Of a stretch of 64,000 nt of DNA, positions 53,724-63,446 are shown piece after piece (position 1 is the first letter of the stretch; the number at the start of each line of letters is the position of its first letter). Source of the stretch: Roseinatronobacter monicus. Lineage in GTDB: Bacteria > Pseudomonadota > Alphaproteobacteria > Rhodobacterales > Rhodobacteraceae. A program made the position numbers and the translations under genes. The notes beneath the pieces were generated by a model that ran no database searches, was not told where the DNA came from, and saw only the letters and a program-made list of their open reading frames with translations. The stretch spans positions 3,095,001-3,159,000 of the forward strand of contig NZ_VFPT01000001.1 in the NCBI RefSeq assembly GCF_006716865.1, in the 5' to 3' direction.

Positions 53724-54995
53724 ATGTCAGTTTCGCGCAGACATTTTACAGCCTGGGCACTGGGCACAACGGCGGCAGTCTTTGCGCTGTCCGGGGCAAT
53801 GGCGCAAGACACGTCGCCAATTCGCATTGGCTCTATCACCACACTGGAAGGACCGTTCGCCACAGGCGGGCAGGATGCCTACCGCGCTATGGAAATGGCG
53901 TTCGAGGCGATTGACTACACCGTCGGGGGGCGTCAGATCGAATGGATCCGCGAATCCTCGAACGCAACGCCGGATGTGGCGCTGGCACGCGCCCGCAAAC
54001 TGATCGAGCAGGACGAGGTGGACATCATCATCGGCCCGCTTTCCGGTGCTGAAGGGATCGCCTTGCGCGACTATTCGCGCACGTTGGACGGCAAGACGAT
54101 CATCAACGGGTCATCAGGGGCCGCCGATACGACCCTGCGCGACCCATCGCCAAATTTCTTCCGCTTCAACACCGAAGGCACACAGTGGATGGCCGGTTTG
54201 GGCACCCATGCCTATGAAGACATGGGCTCGCGCCATGTGGCCCTTGTGGCCGCAGACTACGCGTTCCCATACGCGCAAGTGTTCGGCTTCATGCATGAAT
54301 ATTGCGAATTGGGCGGGGCCGTCACCAAGCTGTGGTCGCCGCTGAACACCACCGACTTCTCGTCGATCATCGCGCAATTCCCTGATGACATCGACGCGGT
54401 GTTGCTTATTCAGGGCGGCACCGATGCGCTGGCCTTCCTGACGCAATATGCCGAAGTGGGGGGCGATCTGCCGATCATCGGCGGGTCTATCACCGCGGAC
54501 CAGACGCTTTTGTCGGCACGCGGCCCACATCAGAGCCTGATGGAAGGCATGGTCGCCGCAGGCCCGATTGCCGACCTGAATGACGACCCAAACTGGGAAG
54601 AGTTCGTTGCAAACTACCGCGAGCGGTGGCCGGACGGGTTTGACTCGCCCTCCATTCACGCGGTGAACTACTACACCAACACCAACACCATCGGCGTGCT
54701 TCAGGCGCTGGAAGAAGTGGGTGGCGATCTGTCCGACAATCAAGAAGCCTTTCAGGCCGCACTCGCATCTATCGAGTTTACGGCTCCGACCGGCGCAAAT
54801 GTCCGTCTTGACGACAACCGTCAGGCCATCTCGGATATTTTCCTGACCCGTATCGTCAATGATGATGGCACGATGCGCACCGAAGCCTTTGGGCGCACCG
54901 AAGATGTCAGCCAGACCCTTGGCATGGAAACGGAAGAGTTTTGGGCGCTGGGTTCGCCCTCGCGTGACAATCCTTCCTGCCCGCCAGCAAACTGA
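53724..54995 (+). CDS. ABC importer substrate-binding protein, LivK/UrtA type
   Basis: A 423-residue periplasmic binding protein of the leucine/urea family. The N-terminus has SRRHFTAW, which resembles a twin-arginine signal, then a hydrophobic stretch ending in SGAMA before QDTSPIRIGS. Family parts are TTLEGPFATGGQDAYRAMEMAF, IIGPLSGAEGIALRDY, VALVAADYAFPYAQVF and LPIIGGSITADQTLL. It lies between livM and livG, an unusual placement in liv operons. The ligand is unknown. Confidence 0.82.
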   Translation: MSVSRRHFTAWALGTTAAVFALSGAMAQDTSPIRIGSITTLEGPFATGGQDAYRAMEMAFEAIDYTVGGRQIEWIRESSNATPDVALARARKLIEQDEVDIIIGPLSGAEGIALRDYSRTLDGKTIINGSSGAADTTLRDPSPNFFRFNTEGTQWMAGLGTHAYEDMGSRHVALVAADYAFPYAQVFGFMHEYCELGGAVTKLWSPLNTTDFSSIIAQFPDDIDAVLLIQGGTDALAFLTQYAEVGGDLPIIGGSITADQTLLSARGPHQSLMEGMVAAGPIADLNDDPNWEEFVANYRERWPDGFDSPSIHAVNYYTNTNTIGVLQALEEVGGDLSDNQEAFQAALASIEFTAPTGANVRLDDNRQAISDIFLTRIVNDDGTMRTEAFGRTEDVSQTLGMETEEFWALGSPSRDNPSCPPAN

Positions 54996-55052
54996 TCTGG
55001 CCCTGCCCGCCCCTTTGACACCATTGGGGCGGGTCCCTCCAAGACAGGACAT

Positions 55053-55826
55053 ATGATGACGTCGTCACCTTCTTCAGCTTCCGATCTGCCCGCGCTGGTT
55101 CTGGACAGTGTTGGCCGCCGTTTTGGCGCACTGCACGCCGTCAGCGACGTGACCCTGACTGTGCACACAGGCGAGCGGCGGGCGATCCTTGGCCCGAACG
55201 GGGCCGGAAAGACCACGTTGTTCAACACAATTTGCGGTGATTACCCGCCAACCTCGGGCAAGATCACCTATTTTGGCGCCGACATATCGCAGCTCAAGCC
55301 ATATCGGCGGGCGCGTATGGGGATCGGGCGCACCTATCAAAGTTCCACATTGTTCAACGGGCTATCTGTGCGCGAAAACCTTTATCTGGCGGTGCGCGCC
55401 GCGAAATTTGGCCGGTTCTCCCTCATCAAGGCGGGGCCGGGGCACCCCGATCTGGCGCGCGTAGACGCGCTGGCGCAGCAGGTGCGGGTGGACCACATTC
55501 TGGACACGCGCATTGACGCGGTGTCACACGGGCAGCGCAGGCAGGTTGAAATCGGCATGGCACTGGCGGGCGACCCGAAACTGCTGATGCTGGATGAACC
55601 CGCCGCAGGCTTGTTCGCCGCTGAACGCCCTGAACTGGTTGCGCTGCTGGCAGACCTGCCGCGCGATCTGACCCTGATTTTGATCGAGCATGACATGGAT
55701 GTGGCACTGGCCAATTCCGAAAAGGTAACGGTCATGAAGGATGGTGTGATTGTGGTGGATTCAACACCGGACAAAGTGGTCGATGACCCTGTTGTTCAAG
55801 CGATTTATCTGGGGGAAAGGCAGTAA
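55053..55826 (+). CDS. livG: ABC importer ATP-binding protein LivG
   Basis: A 257-residue ATPase. Walker A is GPNGAGKTT. The Q-loop region is followed by IGRTYQSSTLFNGLSVREN, typical of LivG. The signature region is SHGQRRQVEIGMAL (a variant signature), and Walker B is LLMLDEPAAGL. Its stop overlaps the livF start at TAATG. Confidence 0.85.
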   Translation: MMTSSPSSASDLPALVLDSVGRRFGALHAVSDVTLTVHTGERRAILGPNGAGKTTLFNTICGDYPPTSGKITYFGADISQLKPYRRARMGIGRTYQSSTLFNGLSVRENLYLAVRAAKFGRFSLIKAGPGHPDLARVDALAQQVRVDHILDTRIDAVSHGQRRQVEIGMALAGDPKLLMLDEPAAGLFAAERPELVALLADLPRDLTLILIEHDMDVALANSEKVTVMKDGVIVVDSTPDKVVDDPVVQAIYLGERQ

Positions 55827-56533
55827 TGGCAGGCCATCTGGATATAAACGATCTGCATGTGCGGTTCGGCAAGGCCACGATCCTTCAGGGGGTCAGCCTG
55901 TCGGTGCGCGACAAGCCGCTCTCGGTGGTCGGGCGCAACGGTATGGGCAAAACCACGATGTGCGCGGCAGTGATGGGCATGGTGCCCGCATCAGGCAGCA
56001 TCACGCTGGACGGGCGCGACATACTGGGCCTGAACACAGGCCGGATTGCGCGGCAAGGTATTGCACTGGTGCCGCAGGGGCGACGCATGTTCCCGTCACT
56101 TACGGTACATGAACATCTGTTGCTGGTGGCCCAACGCGGCACCCCTCCCTGGACGATAGACCGGATTTACGAGACATTCCCAAGGTTGGCGGAACGGCGC
56201 AAGAATGGCGGCAACCAGCTTTCGGGCGGCGAGCAGCAAATGCTGGCCATTTCACGCGCCCTGCTGATGAACCCGCAGCTTGTCATCATGGACGAACCGT
56301 CCGAGGGGCTGGCCCCTGTGATCGTCGACCACCTGATCGAGGTGCTGCGCACGATTGCAGCCGAAGGCATGGGCCTGTTGCTGATCGAGCAAAACCTGCG
56401 TGTGGCCACCTCTGTCGCGGATGAGGTGTCGATCATGGTCACAGGGCGGATCGCGGCGACCGTGGATGCCGCCGAACTTGCCCGTGATCGAGAGATGCAA
56501 AACCGGTATCTGGGGGTCAGCCATGGGCACTAG
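55826..56533 (+). CDS. livF: ABC importer ATP-binding protein LivF
   Basis: A 235-residue ATPase. Walker A is GRNGMGKTT. ALVPQGRRMFPSLTVHEHL is a LivF mark, the signature is LSGGEQQM, and Walker B is LVIMDEPSEGLAP. The stop TAG (56531-56533) is TA from the target plus the first base of the IS element. In the uninterrupted ancestor the same TAG stop lay over the start of the Tm-1-like gene. Confidence 0.86.
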   Translation: MAGHLDINDLHVRFGKATILQGVSLSVRDKPLSVVGRNGMGKTTMCAAVMGMVPASGSITLDGRDILGLNTGRIARQGIALVPQGRRMFPSLTVHEHLLLVAQRGTPPWTIDRIYETFPRLAERRKNGGNQLSGGEQQMLAISRALLMNPQLVIMDEPSEGLAPVIVDHLIEVLRTIAAEGMGLLLIEQNLRVATSVADEVSIMVTGRIAATVDAAELARDREMQNRYLGVSHGH

Positions 56534-57765
56534 TCCCATGTGTCACGGTATTTGACTTCGTTGAGGTTTTCTGAATCACTCTGGGATAACTTTCAGAGGA
56601 GGCTGAAATGGGCAAATGTGGACCCGCTGTGAAATATGTTGTTCGTCTGGATGCTGAAGAGCGCCAACAACTGGAAGGTATAATCCGCACGGGTCGTGGC
56701 GCGGCGTATCGGCTGCTCAAGGCGCGAATATTGTTGAAGGCGGATGTGTCCACGGAAAATTGCGGCTGGGATGACGCGCAGATATCTGAGGCGTTGGAGA
56801 CCAGCCTTTCGACCGTCTATCGCACCCGTCGTCAACTTGTGGAAGAAGGGCTTGAGGCTGCTCTTGCACGCAAGACACAGTCAACACCGCCACCGAGGAT
56901 CTTTGATGGGGAGAAAGAAGCAAAGCTGATCGCTCTGGCTTGCTCCGAACCTCCCAAAGGCTATGCGCGCTGGTCGTTGCGGCTCTTGGAAAAGCGCGTG
57001 GTTGAGTTGGGTATCGTAGATCAGGCCAGTGACAGCACGATCGGGCGCACGCTCAAAAAAACGCTCTCAAACCGCACAAGAGCCGCTATTGGGTGATCCC
57101 CCCCAAAGCCAGCGCTGCTTTTGTCGCGGCCATGGAAGATGTGCTCACCGTCTACACACGCCCATACGACCCTGCGCGTCCGCTGGTCTGCCTGGACGAG
57201 ACTTCCAAACAATTGACCAAAGAAACCCGCGCCCCCATCCCGATGCGACCGGGTCAGCCCGCGCGGTCTGACTATGAATACGAACGCAACGGCGTCGCCA
57301 GCTTGTTCATGGTATTCGCTCCGCATGAGGGCTGGCGCCATGTCGCCGTTCGGGCCAGACGCACCGCCGTCGACTATGCTCATGTTCTCAAAGAGCTGGC
57401 TGACATCCACTTTGCGAAGGCTGACAAGATTGATCTGGTTCAAGACAACTTGAACACCCATAGGCGCGCGTCTCTTTACGAAGCCTTTCCCCCGGCCGAA
57501 GCTAAACGCATCGCTGATCGCTTCGACTGGCATTACACGCCCAAACACGGGTCTTGGTTAAACATCGCGGAGTGCGAACTTAGTGTTCTGGCGCGCCAAT
57601 GCCTCGATCGGCGCATTCCAGATCACGCTACTCTGGAAACAGAGGTTGCTGCTTGGACCCAAAATCGGAACAACGCACAAGCCAAAACCAACTGGCACTT
57701 CACCACCAAAGACGCCAGAACCAAACTCCTTTACCTTTACCCGCAAATCGCCTGAATCAGGGGAC
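56533..57765 (+). mobile_element. IS630-family insertion sequence, copy 2
   Basis: A 1233-bp element with TA duplications at 56531-56532 and 57766-57767. The left outer end is GTCCCATGTGTC, and the right outer end read inward is GTCCCCTGATTC, sharing the first five bases. It inserted in CTAG, as copy 1 did. The transposase shares roughly three quarters of residues with that of copy 1, so the two are related members of one group and not recent copies of each other. Confidence 0.9.
56608..57755 (+). CDS. IS630-family transposase, made by -1 frameshift
   Basis: ORF A (56608-57096) gives the HTH part from MGKCGPAVKYVVRL. The slippery run of seven A is at 57055-57061. A -1 slip joins it to ORF B, giving LKKNALKPHKSRYWVIPPKA and a DDE domain with CLDET, LVQDNLNTH and IAECE, ending at 57755. 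The joined protein has about 382 residues. AGAGGAGGC precedes the start. Confidence 0.88.
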
Positions 57766-57962
57766 TAGGCGCGTCTACGTCATTGGAACCTGCGACACGA
57801 AAGCGGCGGAACTCGGCTATGCCTGCGACAGGGTGCGCGCAGCGGGCGCAGACCCGGTGCTGGTCGATGTCAGCACAGGCGACACAACTCAGCCCGCCGA
57901 TGTGGCCGCTGCTGAGATTGCGGCCAGCCACCCAGAGGGCGCAGATGCGGTGCTGGGTTCTA

Positions 57963-59144
57963 ATACCAAGTCTCGCGAAATCTGACTCTTCTGAGGGTTT
58001 TGGGATTCCCAAATCTATGAAGATCTGACTCAATGGCGTCAGATTTTCTGGGGAGGGCCTCTCTATGGGCGCAGCGCTCGCGTTACGGACAGACTACGAC
58101 GGCATGAAGTTGAGAGAACTTGCGCGAAAGACAAAGGATGCCAACCAAGCCCGCAGGCTTTTGGCGCTGGCGGAGATCTATGATGGCGGTCGGCGCAGCG
58201 ATGCTGCTCGGATTGGTGGTGTTGGCCTACAAATTGTCCGTGACTGGGTGGAGCGGTTTAATGCCCGCGGGCCTGACGGCTTGATCAACGGCAAAGCTCC
58301 TGGTCAGCAGTCTAAGCTTAACGATGAGCAGCGCAGGGCGCTTGCTGCAATTGTTGAGAGCGGTCCGACCTTATCGGTCCATGGGGTCGTCCGCTGGCGC
58401 CTGAGTGATCTGAGGAAATGGATTGCAGACACATTTGGGATTTCACTTCACGAGACGTCGATAAGCCGGGAACTCAGGGCGCTTGGTTATGTCAAACTCA
58501 CAGCACGCCCGCGCCATCACGCGCAAGATACAGCCGCACTGGAGGACTTTAAAAAAAAGGGTTTGCAGCCGCAGTAGCAAAGCTCCGCGCACGGCTCCTG
58601 CAAGGCACTGTGATCGAAGTCTGGTTCCAAGATGAAGCGCGTGTCGGCCAGAAAAACAAGATCACGCGCCGATGGGCGAAGCGCGGTACGCGACCTTCCG
58701 CCCCACATGATCAGCGCACGAGTTCAAGCTACATCTTTGGAGCGATTTGCCCAGCCCTCGGGAAAGCTGCAGGTCTTGTGCTGCCAGCGTGCAATACCGA
58801 AGCGATGGCCCTGCATCTTGCTGAAATCTCCCAAACTGTCGCACCCAAAGCACATGGGGCTGTGCTCGTGGATCAAGCCGCATGGCACATGACTGACAAG
58901 CTGGTCATTCCGGACAACATCACCATCATCCCGATCCCCGCAAAATGCCCAGAACTCAATCCAGTCGAAAACATCTGGCAATTCATGCGAGACAACTGGC
59001 TATCAAACCTCATCTTCGAAACCTATGAAGACATCGTAGATCATTGCTGCAAGGCTTGGAACAAATTGGTCAGCATGCCCGACACAATCACCTCCATTGG
59101 AACCCGCGACTGGGCTCAAGAGTTCTGATCAATGCTGATTGGTA
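57963..59144 (+). mobile_element. Second type of IS630-family insertion sequence
   Basis: About 1182 bp inside the Tm-1-like gene. TACCAA appears at the left end and TTGGTA at the right end as the inverted repeat. The TA flanks can be read as 57961-57962 and 59145-59146, restoring VLGSKDRGE. An alternative boundary three bases to the right on the left side also keeps the frame (VLGSNKDRGE), so the exact left end is uncertain by three bases. It differs from the element at 56533 in ends and transposase. Confidence 0.82.
58065..59128 (+). CDS. IS630-family transposase (second type), made by -1 frameshift
   Basis: ORF A (58065-58577) starts MGAALALRTDYDGMKL and contains a helix-turn-helix with RRSDAARIGGVGLQIVRDW. 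At the run of eight A (58551-58558) a -1 slip gives EDFKKKGFAAAVAKLRARLL, leading into ORF B. That part has the DDE residues WFQDEARVG, LVDQAAWHMT and NPVENIWQFMR. The joined protein is about 354 residues, the standard length for this IS630 subgroup. Confidence 0.87.
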
Positions 59145-60140
59145 TAAGGATCGCGGCGAGGCCGTGACCCGCATGGCCGAAGCGCTGACGCATTGGCTAT
59201 GCGCGCGCGACGATATCGCGGCGGTGCTGGGCCTTGGCGGGTCCGGCAACACTGCGCTGGTCACACAGGCGATGCGGGCGCTGCCTGTCGGCGTGCCCAA
59301 GCTGATGGTATCCACGGTCGCATCGGGGCAGGTCACGCAATATGTGGGCGCCACCGATCTGGGTATGGTCTATTCGGTCACGGATGTGGCGGGCCTGAAC
59401 GCGATCAGCCGCCGTGTAATCGGCAATGCCGCCCATGCGGCAGCGGGCATGGCGCAAAACACCATCCCCGAGGCGTCAGACGATCTGCCCGGTGTCGGGA
59501 TCACGATGTTCGGCGTCACCACCACCTGCGTCGAGCATCTACGCAAAGAACTGGCAGGCAAGATCGAGCCTTATGTGTTCCATGCCACCGGAACAGGCGG
59601 GGCGTCGATGGAGAAGCTGGCGGAGTCCGGCCTTGTCACGGGGCTGCTGGATGTGACCGCGACCGAAATCGCCGATCATCTGGTGGGCGGGGTCATGCCC
59701 TGCTCCGCCGACCGCTACGGCGTTGTTGCGCGCACGGGTATCCCGTGGGTCGGGTCGGTGGGCGCTGTGGATATGGTCAATTTCGCAGGCCGCGAAACAG
59801 TGCCGGACAAGTTCTCTGACCGCCAGCTGTTGGTGCACAATCCGCAGATCACCCTGATGCGCACCACACCATCCGAGAATGCGCAGATCGCGCGCTTTCT
59901 GACCGAGCGCCTGAACCGGTGCGACGGGCCGGTCACGCTGTTCCTGCCGCTGGGCGGGGTTTCGGCGGTCGATGCACCGGGCATGCCGTTTCATGACCCC
60001 GAAGCTGATGAGGCACTGTTCACCACGATCCGGGACACGTTCAAACCCGGCCCGCGCCGCCATCTGATCGAACTTCCACTGCATATCAACGATCCGGCCT
60101 TTGCCTCTGCGATGGCTGATGAACTTCTCAGGATGCTTCC

Positions 60141-60986
60141 ATGACCCAGACCAAGAACGAACACCGCGACCGCGGCGCGCTGATGCGCAAGTTTCAAGAG
60201 ATGGCCAAGCAGCGCATTCCGATCATTGGCGGCGGTGCAGGCACAGGGCTTTCGGCCAAAAGCGAGGAGAGCGGCGGCATTGACCTGATCGTGATCTACA
60301 ACTCTGGCCGCTACCGCATGGCCGGGCGCGGGTCGCTGGCGGGGCTTCTGGCATACGGCAATGCCAATGAGATCGTGTTGGACATGGCGCGCGAAGTGCT
60401 GCCCGTGGTGCACAAAACGCCAGTTCTGGCGGGCGTCAACGGCACTGATCCGTTCGTGATGATGGACCAACATCTGGACCGGCTGAAGGCGCTTGGCTTT
60501 GCGGGCGTGCAGAACTTTCCGACGGTCGGGCTGATTGACGGGGTCTTCCGGCAAAATCTGGAAGAAACCGGCATGAGTTATTCATTGGAAGTCGACATGA
60601 TCCGCATGGCGCAGGAACGCGACCTGCTGACCACGCCATATGTCTTTTCCGCCGATGAAGCCGTGGCCATGGCCAATGCAGGGGCCGATATTCTGGTCAT
60701 GCATATGGGCCTGACTTCGGGCGGGACCATCGGCGCTGAAACTGTCCGTTCGCTGGATGATTGCGTGGACGACATTGATCTGTGGGCAGAAGCGGCGCTG
60801 CGCGTGCGCCCTGATATTCTGATTATCTGCCACGGCGGTCCGATTGCAACGCCGCAAGACGCGGCATACGTTTTGCAAAAGGCGCGGCATTGCCACGGAT
60901 TTTATGGGGCCAGCTCTATGGAGCGGTTGCCCACCGAATCCGCGCTATGCGACACAACCCGCGCGTTCAAGGCGCTCACCTTCTAA
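60141..60986 (+). CDS. PF09370 TIM-barrel protein (Tm-1 C-terminal-like, PEP-hydrolase-like)
   Basis: A 281-residue barrel. It has the motifs missing from the solo copy at 50857: [22 protein letters not shown] (about 29-50), [31 protein letters not shown] and [14 protein letters not shown]. It is coupled by ATGA to the Tm-1-like gene. In tomato Tm-1 the two domains are one protein, so here they probably act as a complex. The reaction is not established. The Pfam name reflects a suggested phosphoenolpyruvate hydrolase. It is 10 bases before the SRPBCC gene. Confidence 0.83.
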   Translation: MTQTKNEHRDRGALMRKFQEMAKQRIPIIGGGAGTGLSAKSEESGGIDLIVIYNSGRYRMAGRGSLAGLLAYGNANEIVLDMAREVLPVVHKTPVLAGVNGTDPFVMMDQHLDRLKALGFAGVQNFPTVGLIDGVFRQNLEETGMSYSLEVDMIRMAQERDLLTTPYVFSADEAVAMANAGADILVMHMGLTSGGTIGAETVRSLDDCVDDIDLWAEAALRVRPDILIICHGGPIATPQDAAYVLQKARHCHGFYGASSMERLPTESALCDTTRAFKALTF

Positions 60987-60996
60987 GGAGGACATC

Positions 60997-61923
60997 ATGG
61001 CCGAGGCCCTTGCCACAACCCTGATCGACGCACCCGTTGAAGCTGTCTGGGCGGTCGCGCGCGATTTCAATGGCCTGCCGCGCTGGAACCCCGGCGTGCG
61101 TGACAGCACCATAGAGGACGGGCGCGATGCCGACAGTGTGGGCTGCATCCGCGCCTTTCATCTGGCCGATGGCAGCTTCGTGCGCGAACGGTTGCTGGAA
61201 CTGGACGACAGCCGCTACCGGATGCGCTATAATTTTGAAACACCCGCCTTTCCGGTGGCGCATTATCTGGCCACGCTGGAGTTGATCCCCGTGACCAATG
61301 GCGACCAGACCTTTGTGCGCTGGCACGCCAGTTTTGACGATGAACCCGCCGATAGCGGGAAATACAGCGCGCTGATCTCGCGCGATGTGTTCGCCGCCGG
61401 ACTGAAGGCACTGGCCGAGTATATCGCCCGCGAACCGGCCCCCGAGGTCGCAGATGCCCGCTGGCAAGGGTTGCGCCCCGCCAAGGTCTTCACCTCCAGC
61501 GTGATCCGCGCGCCGCTGCATGTGGTGTGGGACAAGATGCGCGATTTTGCCGGTATGAAACACTGGCACGAAGATATCCCCGAAATGGAGATGATCGAGG
61601 GTGTGCGCTCAGACAAAGTGTCGGGTGTGCGTGATTTCGTGTTCGGGGACGGGCAGTTGCATGAACAGCTTACGTTCTTATCCGATCATGACCACGCATT
61701 CCGCTACCGGATATTGAAAAGCCCCATGCCTTGGCTGAATTATCATGCCGGTGCGCAGCTTTACCCGCTGACCGACCGCAACCAGACCTTTGCCGTCTGG
61801 ACGGCGGACTGGACCGCCGCACCGCAAGATGATCTGGCGCTGATCCCCAATGTGCATGACAACGTGTTCCAAAAGGCCTTTGACACGCTGGACCAGCAGC
61901 TTGCCCAAAATCGCGGCGCGTAG
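60997..61923 (+). CDS. Protein with two SRPBCC (START-like) domains
   Basis: A 308-residue protein formed from two SRPBCC hydrophobic-ligand-binding domains. The first (about 1-145) begins ALATTLIDAPVEAVWAVARDFNGLPRWNPGV. The second (about 165-308) begins KVFTSSVIRAPLHVVWDKMRDFAGMKHWHEDI. Both keep the characteristic W...F...W spacing. The ATG follows AAGGAGGACATC. It likely binds the cluster's substrate or an intermediate, or catalyses a simple cyclisation or hydrolysis. There are no catalytic residues I can name. Confidence 0.75.
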   Translation: MAEALATTLIDAPVEAVWAVARDFNGLPRWNPGVRDSTIEDGRDADSVGCIRAFHLADGSFVRERLLELDDSRYRMRYNFETPAFPVAHYLATLELIPVTNGDQTFVRWHASFDDEPADSGKYSALISRDVFAAGLKALAEYIAREPAPEVADARWQGLRPAKVFTSSVIRAPLHVVWDKMRDFAGMKHWHEDIPEMEMIEGVRSDKVSGVRDFVFGDGQLHEQLTFLSDHDHAFRYRILKSPMPWLNYHAGAQLYPLTDRNQTFAVWTADWTAAPQDDLALIPNVHDNVFQKAFDTLDQQLAQNRGA

Positions 61924-61925
61924 CA

Positions 61926-63323
61926 TCATTTGGTCAACGCGCCGCCCTGATCTCCTACATCCCAGAACAGCCCTGTCATGATCTGGACCGCCTCGCGCAT
62001 CAGGGGCAGCAAGGCGTGCTCGTCTGGGGCGTGCTGGTTGCAGCCGCCATAGGAATGCGGCACCCAGACGGTTGGCACACCTAGCGTATGGGCAAAGCAT
62101 TCGTTGGGTAGTGAGCCGCCCAGATTGGGCATCAGTGCAGGGGGCTTGCCAGTGGTGGCTAGCAACGACGCCGCGGCGAGTTTCACCCAAGGACTGTTCA
62201 GCGGTGCGCGGGTGGCGTGAAAAATCGTCTCGCGCGTGGCATCGAGTTGCACTTGTTCAAACCCGTTGCGGTCCAGATGGCGACGCAGCGCGGGCAAAAT
62301 GTCATCGGGGTCGGTGCCCACAACATAGCGCAACTGGCAATGGCCGACAGCAGCCCCCGGAATGGCATTGACCGGACGCTCTGGCGTGCCGGCATGTAGT
62401 GCGAGCACCTCAAAGCTGTTCCAGCCGAAAACGCGTTCTTCGGGGCGCAGGTCCGGCTCGCCCCAGTTGCGGTCAATCTGCGGCAGGTCAGGATGATCGG
62501 GCAGGGTGATATCAGCCAAAGCAGCGCGTACTTCGGCGGTCAGGCTGTCGGGGCGCCATTCGGGCACAAGGATTGCGCCGCGCGCATCGGTAATACAGGC
62601 CAACGCCTGCGCCAGTATCACGGCAGGATTGGCCAGCAACCCGCCCCAATTGCCAGAGTGATGTGCGCCTTCGCGCAGATCAACCGTCAGCGAGAAATTC
62701 ACGGCACCGCGCGTGCCCAAAAAGATCGTGGGCCGCGCGGGGTCGATCCGCGGACCGTCAGAGGCGATCAGCACATCTGCCGCCAGCCGCACCTTTTGCG
62801 CAGCGCAAAACTCGGCCAGACCGGGCGAGCCTGTCTCTTCGCCCGTTTCGATCAGAATCTTGGAATTAAAGCCCAGCTTCCCCCCGCGCGCGGCCATCAC
62901 ATGACCCAGCGCGCGGATATTGATGAAATGCTGGCCCTTATTGTCGGCCACACCGCGCCCGTAAACCCGATCTTCGACGCGGTGCAAGGTCCAAGGGTCG
63001 CGGTCGTCTGCCCAGCGCCCCTCATGGCCCATAATCACATCGCCATGCCCGTAGGTCAGCACAGTCGGCAGGTTTTCCCCCTCATGCCGTTCTGCGGTCA
63101 GAAGCGGATAGGGCACGCCAAGAGGGTTGTCATGCAGCGTGACCGTATAGCCCATCGCTTCCAGCATCGGGCGCATGTGCTGATCCAGATAGGTGCGCAA
63201 CTCTGCGCCGCGCTCCGGGTTCTGGCTTTCGGTCGGCACTGCGATCAGTCGCGCAAGATCGTCCAGAAAGCGGCCAGAGTCAAAATCTGACACCGCATGT
63301 TCCACTGCCTGTTGTCTGTCCAT
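61926..63323 (-). CDS. M20-family metallopeptidase/amidohydrolase
   Basis: A 465-residue M20 enzyme of the ArgE/DapE/carboxypeptidase type. YGHGDVIMGHEGRW, VYGRGVADNKGQHF and IETGEETGSPGLAEF supply the two-zinc ligands and the catalytic Glu. LGTRGAVNFSLTVDLREGAHHSGNWGG is the start of the lid domain, and WVPHSYGGCNQHAPDEH the final zinc His region. It cleaves an amide or peptide bond. The start is placed at ATG 63323 with AGGAGG a few bases before, and the longer frame is not used. It converges on the SRPBCC gene with a 2-base gap. Confidence 0.84.
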   Translation of the reverse strand: MDRQQAVEHAVSDFDSGRFLDDLARLIAVPTESQNPERGAELRTYLDQHMRPMLEAMGYTVTLHDNPLGVPYPLLTAERHEGENLPTVLTYGHGDVIMGHEGRWADDRDPWTLHRVEDRVYGRGVADNKGQHFINIRALGHVMAARGGKLGFNSKILIETGEETGSPGLAEFCAAQKVRLAADVLIASDGPRIDPARPTIFLGTRGAVNFSLTVDLREGAHHSGNWGGLLANPAVILAQALACITDARGAILVPEWRPDSLTAEVRAALADITLPDHPDLPQIDRNWGEPDLRPEERVFGWNSFEVLALHAGTPERPVNAIPGAAVGHCQLRYVVGTDPDDILPALRRHLDRNGFEQVQLDATRETIFHATRAPLNSPWVKLAAASLLATTGKPPALMPNLGGSLPNECFAHTLGVPTVWVPHSYGGCNQHAPDEHALLPLMREAVQIMTGLFWDVGDQGGALTK

Positions 63324-63446
63324 TCCTGCCTCCTGACTGTTTGGCATCCATAGGCCGCATCGGGCACGCGGGTGCAACCCCTGACTGTGCAAACCCCCTG
63401 CCTGACAGGTCATGTTGCCTGTATCATTCGCAGCACAGGGCTGGCG

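Larger units (their letters stand above)
56523..60144 (+). pseudogene. Tm-1-like ATP-binding (UPF0261) gene split by two insertion sequences
   Basis: The gene consists of three pieces: 56523-56532 (start codon and part of codon 4), 57768-57962 and 59147-60144. Joined, they give 1203 bases, a continuous 401-codon frame. It begins MGTRRVYVIGTCDTKAAELG and continues HPEGADAVLGSKDRGEAV and VLGLGGSGNTALVTQAMRALPVG to PRRHLIELPLHIND. This is the length and pattern of the UPF0261 family, whose N-terminal domain is shared with the tomato virus-resistance protein Tm-1. It overlaps livF upstream by 11 bases and the TIM-barrel gene downstream by ATGA. It is not functional as it stands. Confidence 0.85.

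Noticed and set aside
54490..54768. Reverse-strand frames within the liv cluster
   Set aside because: Shadows of the binding-protein gene with no start signal and arginine-rich composition.
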